Source of the DNA: an uncultured bacterium
GTDB lineage: Bacteria > Bacillota > Clostridia > Christensenellales > Pumilibacteraceae
Direction of reading: 5' to 3'
DNA: 48,636 bases
NCBI GenBank assembly: GCA_949744905.1
Contig: CATKCE010000074.1
Location: forward strand, 1 to 48,636
Shown: positions 41,333-48,155 of the stretch, in pieces
Numbering within the stretch: position 1 is the stretch's first letter
Layout of the letters: every line of letters begins with the position of its first letter
Notes under the pieces: model-generated
The model's input: the letters and a program-made list of their open reading frames with translations, nothing else
What the model was told of the DNA's origin: nothing
The model's database searches: none
Made by a program: the position numbers and the translations under genes

Positions 41333-44300
41333 ATGGGAGCTATAAAAAGAGCATTCAAATTTATATGGAAGTATACCCGCGCATGGTTTTTGGTCTCCGT
41401 GATAGTTATAGTCGTGTTTTTCACCGCTACTATGGTAGCTACGCAAAACGACTTTTTATCGGGTACGATAGATACCGTTATGGGCGGCGAGAGACGCACG
41501 CACGTTTCGGGCGATCCCGATAAGTATTACAGATTTCAAAAGACTACGGAAGGATTCAAACAGTTCGAGACCGATCTTAAATTGGGCGATTCCGTAATAG
41601 CGGGCGGCAGTGAAAAGAGAGCAGTGCTTAAAGCAGCGAACAAACTTAACGAAGAAATAGTGTCCGAGGGCGTTACGCTTCTTAAAAACAAAAACAACGC
41701 TTTGCCGCTTGCGGCGGGCTCGAAAATAAGCGTTTTCGGTAAAAACTCGGCTAACATCGTTTTGGGCGGCTCTGGAAGCGGCGGCGGCAACGCCAAAAAT
41801 TCGGTATCGCTTTACAAAGGCTTGAAGAACGCGGGATTCGAACTTAATCCCAAGCTCAAAGATTTTTACGAGAGCGGTAAATCGGGCGACGGACGCGACG
41901 GCAACCCCGCGATAGGCGCAAAAGTCACGGGACTTGCGATAGGCGAGACTCCGCAGTCCAAATATACCAAGGCGATAAAAGACAGTTACGCTTCGTATTC
42001 CGACGCGGCTGTGATAGTGTTTTCGCGTATAGGCGGCGAGGGTTTCGACCTGCCGCGTCTGCAAACCAAGAGTTACGGCGGTGCTGCGGTGGACGGCTCT
42101 AAAGAGGGCGGTCAGCATTACCTCGAACTCGATAAAAACGAGGAAGCGCTTCTCAACGCGGTCATAGAGTGCGGCACCTTCAAAAAGGTGGTGGTGCTCA
42201 TAAACTGCGCCACAAGCATGGAACTCGGCTTTATCGAGGAGAATGACGGAATAGACGCGGCTATGTGGATAGGCAGTCCCGGCGGCAGCGGCACAAACGC
42301 GATAGGCGATCTGCTCTGCGGAAAAAAGACGCCCTCCGGACACCTTGTCGACACATACGTGAGAGATTTCACCAAAGACCCCACTTGGCAGAACTTCGGC
42401 GACAATCTCCAAAACAACGGCAACGCGTATCTGGCGGCGGGCTCGGCTCTCGGCAACTACTTTGTCGAATACGAGGAAGGCATTTACTTCGGATATCGTT
42501 ATTACGAAACTCGTTCGTTCCAGGATATTTACCGCTTCGGAGACGATAAAGGTTGGTACGACGAAAACGTTGTTTATCCTTTCGGATACGGACTCAGTTA
42601 CGCCGATTTTACCTGGACGCTCAATACCGAAAAAACGACGCCGTCGGGCTATATTCTCAATAAGGACGTCAACAACAAGATAGACGTTGTTGTCAGCGTT
42701 AAGAATACGAGCGAAAAGTATTCGGGAAAAGACGTTATACAGCTTTATTATTCCGCGCCTTACGTAAACAACGGCATAGAAAAGTCGCACGTGATATTGG
42801 GCGGAGTGGTAAAGACAGGACTCTTGGCGCCCGGAGAAACCAAAGAATACAAGCTTACGCTGGATATAGAGGATATGGCGTCTTACGACTATGACGACGC
42901 CAACGGAAACGGATTTTACGGTTACGAGCTCGATCCCGGCGTGTACACGGTGTACGTGGGTAAAAACGCGCACGACTGCTGGGCGGAAGATTCAGCGATA
43001 AAGCTGGAGTACTCGTTGCTTGACGGTATAAAGTATCCTATGGATATTTACGGCAACGGCAGCGATAACGACAATCGTTTCGAGAGCATGAGCGAATACA
43101 TGAACGGCAAGACCATGTCGCGCGGCAGTATAAACGCCACATTCCCGCAAATGCCCACCCGTGCCGACCGCGAAATAAGCGATACGGTCCGCGATGCGCT
43201 CAATTTCAAATACGACGACGTTAACGGCGATTATATGAAGACGTTTACAGGCGAGACTCGCGAGCAGGGCAAAAAGGGGACCGCGCCGCAATTGTACGAA
43301 ATGTTCGGGTTGCCGTACGACGATCCCAAATGGGACGAACTGCTCGATTACATATCGGTGGACGATATGGTCACGCTTGTTGGACAGGGCAACTTCCATA
43401 CCATAAGTATGGATAAAATAGGGAAGCCCCGCACGATAGATCCCGACGGCCCCGCGGGCTTTACGAACTTTATGGGAGACCCGACCGTACACGATACGTG
43501 CTTCTACGCGTCGGAGTGCCTTATAGGCGCTACTTTCAACGCCGACCTTGCAAACGATATGGGCGTTATGGTCGGGCTTGAAAGCCTTGTGGGTTATACA
43601 AAAGGCGACGGCAGAACATACAGCGGCTGGTACGCTCCCGCGGTGAATATCCACCGCAGTCCGTTCTCGGGCAGAAACTGGGAATATTACAGCGAGGACC
43701 CGTATCTTTCGGGATACATGGGCACCAACGTGGTAATAGGCGCGCAGTCCAAGGGTGTTTATACTTACGTAAAACACTTTGTTCTTAACGATCAGGAAAC
43801 TTGCCGCGACGCCGGCGGTCTTATAACGTGGGCGGACGAACAGACTTTCCGCGAGATATACTTAAAACCCTTCAAGATGATCGTTGAAGAAGGAAATACG
43901 CACGCCATGATGAGCTCGTTCAACCGCATAGGTACCGAATGGGCAGGCGGAAGTTACGCGCTTTTGACCGAAGTTTTGCGCAAGGAATGGGGCTTCGAGG
44001 GCATGGTGATATCAGACTACAATCTCAGCAACGCGTACATGCATCCCGACCAGATGATCCGCGCCGGCGGAGACCTCAATCTTTCGCAGGACTACAAGCC
44101 TTCGGACGACGCGAGCCGCAAAGGAATGACCGACGATGTGCAGATCAAGGCTTTGCGTAACGCCACCAAAAATATTCTGTTCACGGTAGCCAATTCCAAC
44201 GCCATGAACGGTATGGGCGAAGGCGTTGTGTGGGGAACGGCTATGGCTATATGGAAGATACTGCTTATAGTCGTAAACGTAGCGCTCGTATTGCTGGCGG

Positions 44301-44404
44301 CGTTGTGGGGATTCTTCGCTATACGCAAAGGACTCAAAAAAGCTAAAAAAGCCGACGCGCCAAAACCCGAGCCCGTTGCGGCGGACGCTGCTCCCCGCGA
44401 GTAA
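41333..44404 (+). CDS. membrane-anchored GH3 glycosidase with inverted domain order
   Basis: 1023 residues; start behind AAGGGAGG, 16 bases after the lipoprotein gene, so co-transcribed. An N-terminal helix (about 17-37, uncleaved-looking) and a C-terminal helix (about 960-990) with a basic Lys/Pro tail ('RKGLKKAKKAD') bracket an extracytoplasmic enzyme. Order: C-type GH3 domain ('SEGVTLLKNKNN', 'EYEEGIYFGYRYYE'), FnIII-like ('PFGYGLSYADF'), then catalytic barrel with 'PDGPAGFTNF', 'GRNWEYYSEDP', 'KHFVLNDQET' and nucleophile Asp895 in 'MVISDYNLS'. It is a paralogue of the 35617 product but lacks Ig-like repeats. It is likely an exo-beta-glycosidase working at the membrane. Confidence 0.9.
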   Translation: MGAIKRAFKFIWKYTRAWFLVSVIVIVVFFTATMVATQNDFLSGTIDTVMGGERRTHVSGDPDKYYRFQKTTEGFKQFETDLKLGDSVIAGGSEKRAVLKAANKLNEEIVSEGVTLLKNKNNALPLAAGSKISVFGKNSANIVLGGSGSGGGNAKNSVSLYKGLKNAGFELNPKLKDFYESGKSGDGRDGNPAIGAKVTGLAIGETPQSKYTKAIKDSYASYSDAAVIVFSRIGGEGFDLPRLQTKSYGGAAVDGSKEGGQHYLELDKNEEALLNAVIECGTFKKVVVLINCATSMELGFIEENDGIDAAMWIGSPGGSGTNAIGDLLCGKKTPSGHLVDTYVRDFTKDPTWQNFGDNLQNNGNAYLAAGSALGNYFVEYEEGIYFGYRYYETRSFQDIYRFGDDKGWYDENVVYPFGYGLSYADFTWTLNTEKTTPSGYILNKDVNNKIDVVVSVKNTSEKYSGKDVIQLYYSAPYVNNGIEKSHVILGGVVKTGLLAPGETKEYKLTLDIEDMASYDYDDANGNGFYGYELDPGVYTVYVGKNAHDCWAEDSAIKLEYSLLDGIKYPMDIYGNGSDNDNRFESMSEYMNGKTMSRGSINATFPQMPTRADREISDTVRDALNFKYDDVNGDYMKTFTGETREQGKKGTAPQLYEMFGLPYDDPKWDELLDYISVDDMVTLVGQGNFHTISMDKIGKPRTIDPDGPAGFTNFMGDPTVHDTCFYASECLIGATFNADLANDMGVMVGLESLVGYTKGDGRTYSGWYAPAVNIHRSPFSGRNWEYYSEDPYLSGYMGTNVVIGAQSKGVYTYVKHFVLNDQETCRDAGGLITWADEQTFREIYLKPFKMIVEEGNTHAMMSSFNRIGTEWAGGSYALLTEVLRKEWGFEGMVISDYNLSNAYMHPDQMIRAGGDLNLSQDYKPSDDASRKGMTDDVQIKALRNATKNILFTVANSNAMNGMGEGVVWGTAMAIWKILLIVVNVALVLLAALWGFFAIRKGLKKAKKADAPKPEPVAADAAPRE

Positions 44405-44430
44405 TAAGCGTTATAAAGATCAAGCGAAAC

Positions 44431-44470
44431 AAAAAAGAAAACCGCCTTTTACCGGCGGCTTTCTTTTTTT
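44431..44470. terminator. bidirectional terminator between convergent operons
   Basis: AAAAAAGAAAACCGCC pairs with GGCGGCTTTCTTTTTT (one mismatch) around a short loop, with A- and T-runs on both flanks. Confidence 0.8.
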
Positions 44471-44478
44471 GTATCTTA

Positions 44479-45078
44479 TCATGTCGAGACGTTTTCCGTA
44501 GATTGCTGCGTCCGTCGTTCGTTTTTACGGAACAGTATTTTAAGTTTGTACGAATTGTAGCGCAGTACGAAAAACGGCATTATGTTGAGTATTGCGTTTA
44601 TCGCAGCAACGGGAAGGGCGAAGCAATACCACATTTCGAGCGGACAGATAAATATTATCAAAAAGCCGGTGAACGCCGTGATAAGATGTATTATCTGGCC
44701 GTAATCGGCTTCCAGCAGATAACGCGCAAGATATTCGTTGTCGCGCGGTTTGTCTATGCTGCCTTTGGAAAAATTCGTAAAGCCGCCGAGTTCGGGAATC
44801 TTGTCTTTCCATTTTTTTATGCTCAGACGCTTTTCGTAAAAATTCTTTTCTCGTAAGGATACGTTGAAAAACTTTCTTTTGTGTCCGAACGCTTTGGACG
44901 GAAGCCGGCGGATGATAAAAGCTAAAACTCCGTCGACCGCTATTACGGCTACGGTATGTATTATCGTTGCGAGCACTGCGTACGTTATTGAAAATCCGAA
45001 GTGCGGAGCGGCGAACAAGGCGTTAAAGAGCGCCGTGAGAGCCATTCCGATAAAGATCGCTATGCCGTATAGTATCAT
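44479..45078 (-). CDS. CrtO-like membrane protein (glycosyl-diaponeurosporenoate acyltransferase family)
   Basis: Start at 45078 ('MILYGIAIFIGMAL'), where it overlaps the upstream acyltransferase stop by four bases; the track's longer version reads through that gene. 199 residues with about four helices. 'FYEKRLSIKKWKDKIPELGGFTNFSKGS', in two parts, and the closing 'NIMPFFVLRYNSYKLKIL' match the pattern of the CrtO family, named after a staphyloxanthin enzyme but widespread in bacteria without carotenoids. The enzymatic role here is unknown; lipid modification with its GT8 and PlsC neighbours is a reasonable guess. Confidence 0.7.
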   Translation of the reverse strand: MILYGIAIFIGMALTALFNALFAAPHFGFSITYAVLATIIHTVAVIAVDGVLAFIIRRLPSKAFGHKRKFFNVSLREKNFYEKRLSIKKWKDKIPELGGFTNFSKGSIDKPRDNEYLARYLLEADYGQIIHLITAFTGFLIIFICPLEMWYCFALPVAAINAILNIMPFFVLRYNSYKLKILFRKNERRTQQSTENVST

Positions 45079-45947
45079 GATTCGAGTTCCGCGCCGTATG
45101 CTTCGCGGTATTTCCGGCGGTACGATTCGAATGTGTCGGCGCGCATTTTTTCCGAGCATGCTTTGGGCGGCAACGATGTGTCGGGATAAACCGGAGGCAT
45201 TATATGCACGGTATGTTTTTGCACCGGGTAACCGTCGGCGCCCGAGGTATCTCCGTCTCGCATGGTAACGAATACCGGCAAGACCGGCACCCCGGCCTTT
45301 TGCGCCATTATAAACCCTCCGGTCTTGAAAGGTCGCGGTTTGCGGTAGTTCCACCACATGGCTTGTTCGGGATAAATGAGCACCGTTTCTCCGCGCGACA
45401 AGAGCGTCGATACCGCTTTCATCAAAGCCATAGAACCGCGCGCGTCGGACGCGAGAGGCAAAGTGTTGCAGTTGCGCATCAAAAATCCGAACAACCCTTT
45501 AAGAGAGGTGTAGTTTCCTTCGCGCACTATTTTGTAAAGTCTGCCTTTGGGTAAAGCGTTTTCCACCGCTTTGTATACCAGAAAGTTGTCGTATACCGCA
45601 AAATGGTTGCAGGTGATTATCGCTCCGTCGCGAAGCGCCGTAAGATATTGCGCGCCCTCGACTCCTTCTATTATCACATGTCCCTTTTTTATAAGTTTGC
45701 TAAAATACGAATAGCCCATACGATTCGCTATCGCGGTTTTTATTTTGGAAAAAGTTTTTTCGCCGAGATAGTCTACTTTGGCGTAGTCCAACGGTATGGT
45801 GGGCGGATCGTTTTCAACGTCCACGTCGAATCTTTTTTCGCGTTCGAGACGCGCAATTTTTTCCAGTACTTCGCGGCGGTCGTCGGCGAGTCCGTTTTTT
45901 TCGCAGACGCTTATAAGCGGCTCGTACCGTTCTTGCGAAAGTTCCAT
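45075..45947 (-). CDS. PlsC-type 1-acyl-glycerol-3-phosphate acyltransferase-like protein
   Basis: 290 residues, start preceded by GGAG. The acyltransferase HX4D motif is 'CNHFAVYDN' (about residue 115). 'REGNYTSLKGLFG' and 'RNCNTLPLASD' fit motif II, and 'VLIYPEQAMW' replaces the usual FPEGTRS of motif III. An N-terminal extension of about 80 residues is uncommon in housekeeping PlsC. It probably acylates a glycolipid or lipid intermediate at the inner membrane face. It is the middle gene of a three-gene operon, 12 bases after the GT8 gene. Confidence 0.82.
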   Translation of the reverse strand: MELSQERYEPLISVCEKNGLADDRREVLEKIARLEREKRFDVDVENDPPTIPLDYAKVDYLGEKTFSKIKTAIANRMGYSYFSKLIKKGHVIIEGVEGAQYLTALRDGAIITCNHFAVYDNFLVYKAVENALPKGRLYKIVREGNYTSLKGLFGFLMRNCNTLPLASDARGSMALMKAVSTLLSRGETVLIYPEQAMWWNYRKPRPFKTGGFIMAQKAGVPVLPVFVTMRDGDTSGADGYPVQKHTVHIMPPVYPDTSLPPKACSEKMRADTFESYRRKYREAYGAELES

Positions 45948-45959
45948 TTGGTATTCTCC

Positions 45960-46883
45960 TTACATCGCGGCGTATTTGCGGTAGTAATTGGCGGGGTCCG
46001 CCGCTTCGCGGGCGGCAAGGGCAATGAGCCTCTTTTCGCATTCGGAGTCCGCAAGTTTGCGTTCGTCGGTAAACGAGTCGCGCACGTCTATTATCTCGCG
46101 GTAAAATTCCGATTTGCGTGCGTATTCCCAAAAGTACTCGCGGTACGGCACGTTATTGTAATGCCACGGTTTGCGCGTAAGGTTGTAATGTATAAGTTTC
46201 GGCGGTATGCGCGTTTCCGTCGGCATCGGCATTTTGTTCCATTCGGAAGAAATGTAGAGCACTCTGCCGCGGCACAGTACGTTAAGATAGTCCTGGTCCT
46301 GCGCTACGGAAAATTTGTACAGTCGTAACAGTCTGTTGAATCCCTCGTAAAAGTTTTCGCGGCGGAACGCTTTAAGATTCATTAAAAGAATGCCGGCGTT
46401 GAAATAATTGTCCGGTGATATGCCGAGTGCTTTTTGCACGTAATCGCAAAAGACGGGCTCGCCGGATACCGTTTCGTCGGTCACCGCGCCGACGAGGTTG
46501 TCGCCGAGTTCATGGTTATATAGCTCGGATATATCTCCGAGGACAACGGTATCGCTGTCGAGATACAACGCTTTTTCGTATTCGGGGAACATCTCCGCTA
46601 TAAATATTCGGTAATACGTCGTTCCGGTGTAATAGTCGCGCAGTTGCAGGCTTTTCGAAATGGCGGACAGTTTGTCGGTAACGTCGTCGAATCTTACGGT
46701 AAAGCCGTCTTCGTCAAGCATAGCCGTGCGACGCATATTGTCGCTGTCGAGCCCGGAATGCAGTATGTGTATATCGTAATCGTAGTTCTTCGATGCGTTT
46801 GCTTTTACCGAGCCGAGCGAAACGGCTAAAAACGGAAGATAATTGTCGTCGGCGGCAAAAAAAACAGGGATAACGGGTTTCAT
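45960..46883 (-). CDS. GT8-family glycosyltransferase
   Basis: 307 residues; 'PVIPVFFAADDNYLPFLAVSLGS' (in parts) is the classical GT8 opening, 'ALYLDSDTVVLGDIS' holds the metal-binding DxD, and 'YFNAGILLMNL' and 'DQDYLN' are typical of the family (LgtC/RfaJ-like, retaining galactosyl- or glucosyltransferases). 'IHYNLTRKPWHY' matches the late metal-ligand motif. No signal peptide. AAGGAG lies upstream of the start. First gene of an operon with acyltransferases. Confidence 0.92.
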   Translation of the reverse strand: MKPVIPVFFAADDNYLPFLAVSLGSVKANASKNYDYDIHILHSGLDSDNMRRTAMLDEDGFTVRFDDVTDKLSAISKSLQLRDYYTGTTYYRIFIAEMFPEYEKALYLDSDTVVLGDISELYNHELGDNLVGAVTDETVSGEPVFCDYVQKALGISPDNYFNAGILLMNLKAFRRENFYEGFNRLLRLYKFSVAQDQDYLNVLCRGRVLYISSEWNKMPMPTETRIPPKLIHYNLTRKPWHYNNVPYREYFWEYARKSEFYREIIDVRDSFTDERKLADSECEKRLIALAAREAADPANYYRKYAAM

Positions 46884-46916
46884 GTATCGGCGCTCCTTTT
46901 TGAATATCGTATTGTA

Positions 46917-46946
46917 ATTTTATCCCTTTTATAACGTTTCAGGCAA
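46917..46946 (-). promoter_or_regulatory. candidate promoter of the GT8 operon
   Basis: Minus strand: TTGCCT (46946-46941), spacer 18, TAAAAT (46922-46917). TACAAT a few bases downstream is an alternative -10 without a good -35. Confidence 0.45.
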
Positions 46947-46985
46947 GAGAACGGGCGGAGACGGACTATAATGTTTTTATTGTAT

Positions 46986-47005
46986 CGTGAGAGTGCGTTC
47001 TCACG
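46986..47005. repeat. perfect inverted repeat between divergent promoters, candidate operator
   Basis: CGTGAGA-GTGCGT-TCTCACG, 7-bp arms with a 6-base spacer, halfway between the GT8 and regulator promoters. A second, looser pair, GCGAGA (47008-47013) and TCTCGC (47031-47036), follows. The divergently placed Xre-type regulator is the obvious candidate ligand, by inference. Confidence 0.5.
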
Positions 47006-47050
47006 CGGCGAGAATTTTGCCGTAAACAACTCTCGCGACGGTAGAATCGC

Positions 47051-47079
47051 TTGATATGGCGGTAAAAATCTGTTATAAT
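47051..47079 (+). promoter_or_regulatory. promoter of the membrane-attached Xre regulator, placed at the start codon
   Basis: TTGATA (47051-47056), spacer 17, TATAAT (47074-47079). The ATG at 47086 lies six bases after the -10, at the expected transcription start, so the mRNA should be leaderless; no Shine-Dalgarno is present. Confidence 0.8.
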
Positions 47080-47085
47080 CGAGCC

Positions 47086-47673
47086 ATGGCGGAAATAAAA
47101 GACATATTGGCAAAGAATTTGTTGGAACTTCGCAAAGCAGCGTCGCTCACCCAGTTGGAACTTGCCGAAAAACTTAATTACTCGGATAAATCGGTATCGA
47201 AGTGGGAACACGGAGACGCCGTGCCGGATATAGAAGTGATAGCCTCTATCGCAAACTTTTATTCGGTAAGCGTCGATTATCTTATAACCGAACATAAAGA
47301 GGGCGAAATTTCGCCTGCGGAACAACAACGTAAATTCGACAGCAATAAACTGGTCATCACGCTGTTGTCCGTTTCGGCGGTATGGATAGTTTCAACGATA
47401 GTTTACGTACAGCTTTTGCTGTGGGCAAAGATAAATTACTGGCAGGCGTTTGTATGGTCGGTTCCCGCCTCGTGTATCGTAATGATAGTTTTTAACGCGA
47501 TATGGGGAAGACGGAGGTTTTCGGCGGTTTTGGTATCGGTCCTTGTATGGTCTATTATCACGGGTCTGTATCTGCAAACGCTTAAATACAACATGTGGGT
47601 ATTGTACTTTATAGGAATACCTTTGCAGATATCGGTAATACTTTGGTCGCGACTCGGGAGAGGCAAAAAATAA
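47086..47673 (+). CDS. Xre-type helix-turn-helix regulator fused to membrane helices
   Basis: 195 residues. The HTH_3 domain covers about 1-66 ('LRKAASLTQLELAEKLNYSDKSVSKWEHG', in parts, is the classical lambda-Cro type pattern 'TQ.ELAE.L..S..SVS.WE.G'). After a charged linker, four hydrophobic helices (about 88-110, 115-135, 140-160, 165-188) put the protein in the membrane. The start at 47086 is chosen over 47056 because the promoter lies between them. Membrane-tethered one-component regulators of this build are common in Clostridia; effector and targets are unknown. Confidence 0.85.
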   Translation: MAEIKDILAKNLLELRKAASLTQLELAEKLNYSDKSVSKWEHGDAVPDIEVIASIANFYSVSVDYLITEHKEGEISPAEQQRKFDSNKLVITLLSVSAVWIVSTIVYVQLLLWAKINYWQAFVWSVPASCIVMIVFNAIWGRRRFSAVLVSVLVWSIITGLYLQTLKYNMWVLYFIGIPLQISVILWSRLGRGKK

Positions 47674-47741
47674 AGTCGAGAGACTTTGCTACAATATAAA
47701 ATCGCGCTTCCGGTACAAAATGCGTCGCGTATAATAAAAAA

Positions 47742-47774
47742 CGCACCGTCCTTTTGGGGCGGTGTATCTTTTTG
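47742..47774 (+). terminator. terminator of the Xre regulator gene
   Basis: CACCGTCC and GGGCGGTG pair (one G-T) around a TTTTG loop, followed by TATCTTTTT. Confidence 0.7.
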
Positions 47775-47898
47775 CGGAGCATTTCCGAATCCGAAACGAA
47801 TATCGCGAAAGTTGAAACAAAAAGAAAGGAGAGATCGTAACGTACTTTTATGTGAGCGGAAAGAGGACCGGATATTTGCGACCGGCAGTCGAAACACG

Positions 47899-47922
47899 CA
47901 AAAAGGGCGCGTTTGCGCCCTT
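47899..47922 (-). terminator. tRNA-Met terminator
   Basis: On the minus strand AAGGGCGC-AAAC-GCGCCCTT followed by Ts, starting 10 bases after the CCA end. Confidence 0.8.
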
Positions 47923-47932
47923 AAATGCCTTT

Positions 47933-48009
47933 TGGTAGCGGTAGTTGGATTCGAACCAACGACCAATCGGGTATGAACCGAGTACTCTAGCCAGCTGAGC
48001 TATACCGCC
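47933..48009 (-). tRNA. tRNA-Met (CAT), elongator type
   Basis: The 77-base cloverleaf reads on the minus strand from GGCGGTATAGCTCAGC to CGCTACCA. Acceptor GGCGGTA/TACCGCT (first pair G-U), D-arm GCTC/GAGT, anticodon loop TTCATAC (anticodon CAT), T-arm GTTGG-TTCGAAT-CCAAC, A73 and encoded CCA. It closely resembles the Bacillus elongator tRNA-Met (from memory) rather than the initiator. The 27-43 pair of the anticodon stem is a C-U mismatch. An Ile2 (lysidine-modified) identity cannot be excluded from the anticodon alone. Confidence 0.92.
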
Positions 48010-48022
48010 ACACAGCTTACCT

Positions 48023-48051
48023 ATTATAGCAGACAAATTTATATTTTGCAA
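48023..48051 (-). promoter_or_regulatory. tRNA-Met promoter
   Basis: Minus strand: TTGCAA (48051-48046), spacer 17, TATAAT (48028-48023), with TGC before the -10. The start would fall a few bases before the tRNA 5' end. Confidence 0.82.
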
Positions 48052-48101
48052 GTCTTTTTACGACCGTTGCCGATAAAAAATCGAAACCTTTTTATATAAC
48101 C

Positions 48102-48131
48102 TTACATAGTATGATATAGAGAGGTTATAAT
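48102..48131 (+). promoter_or_regulatory. promoter of the collagen-like gene
   Basis: TTACAT (48102-48107), spacer 18, TATAAT (48126-48131). AAGGAGA lies between it and the ATG at 48156. The -10 sits in a small inverted repeat (GAGA...TCTC). Confidence 0.6.
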
Positions 48132-48155
48132 CTCGCAACAAAGGAGACTTACAAA

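Noticed and set aside
39697-41499. 600-residue minus-strand ORF
   Set aside because: Shadow of the Ig-like lipoprotein gene; its Arg/His/Tyr-rich composition is typical of an antisense frame.
32768-44404. Whole glycan locus as a recent horizontal acquisition
   Set aside because: No integrase, transposase, flanking repeats or tRNA junction were seen, and codon use looks similar to neighbours by eye; composition was not computed.
47686-47976. 96-residue plus-strand ORF near the tRNA
   Set aside because: It runs through two terminators and into the tRNA gene, with no ribosome binding site.
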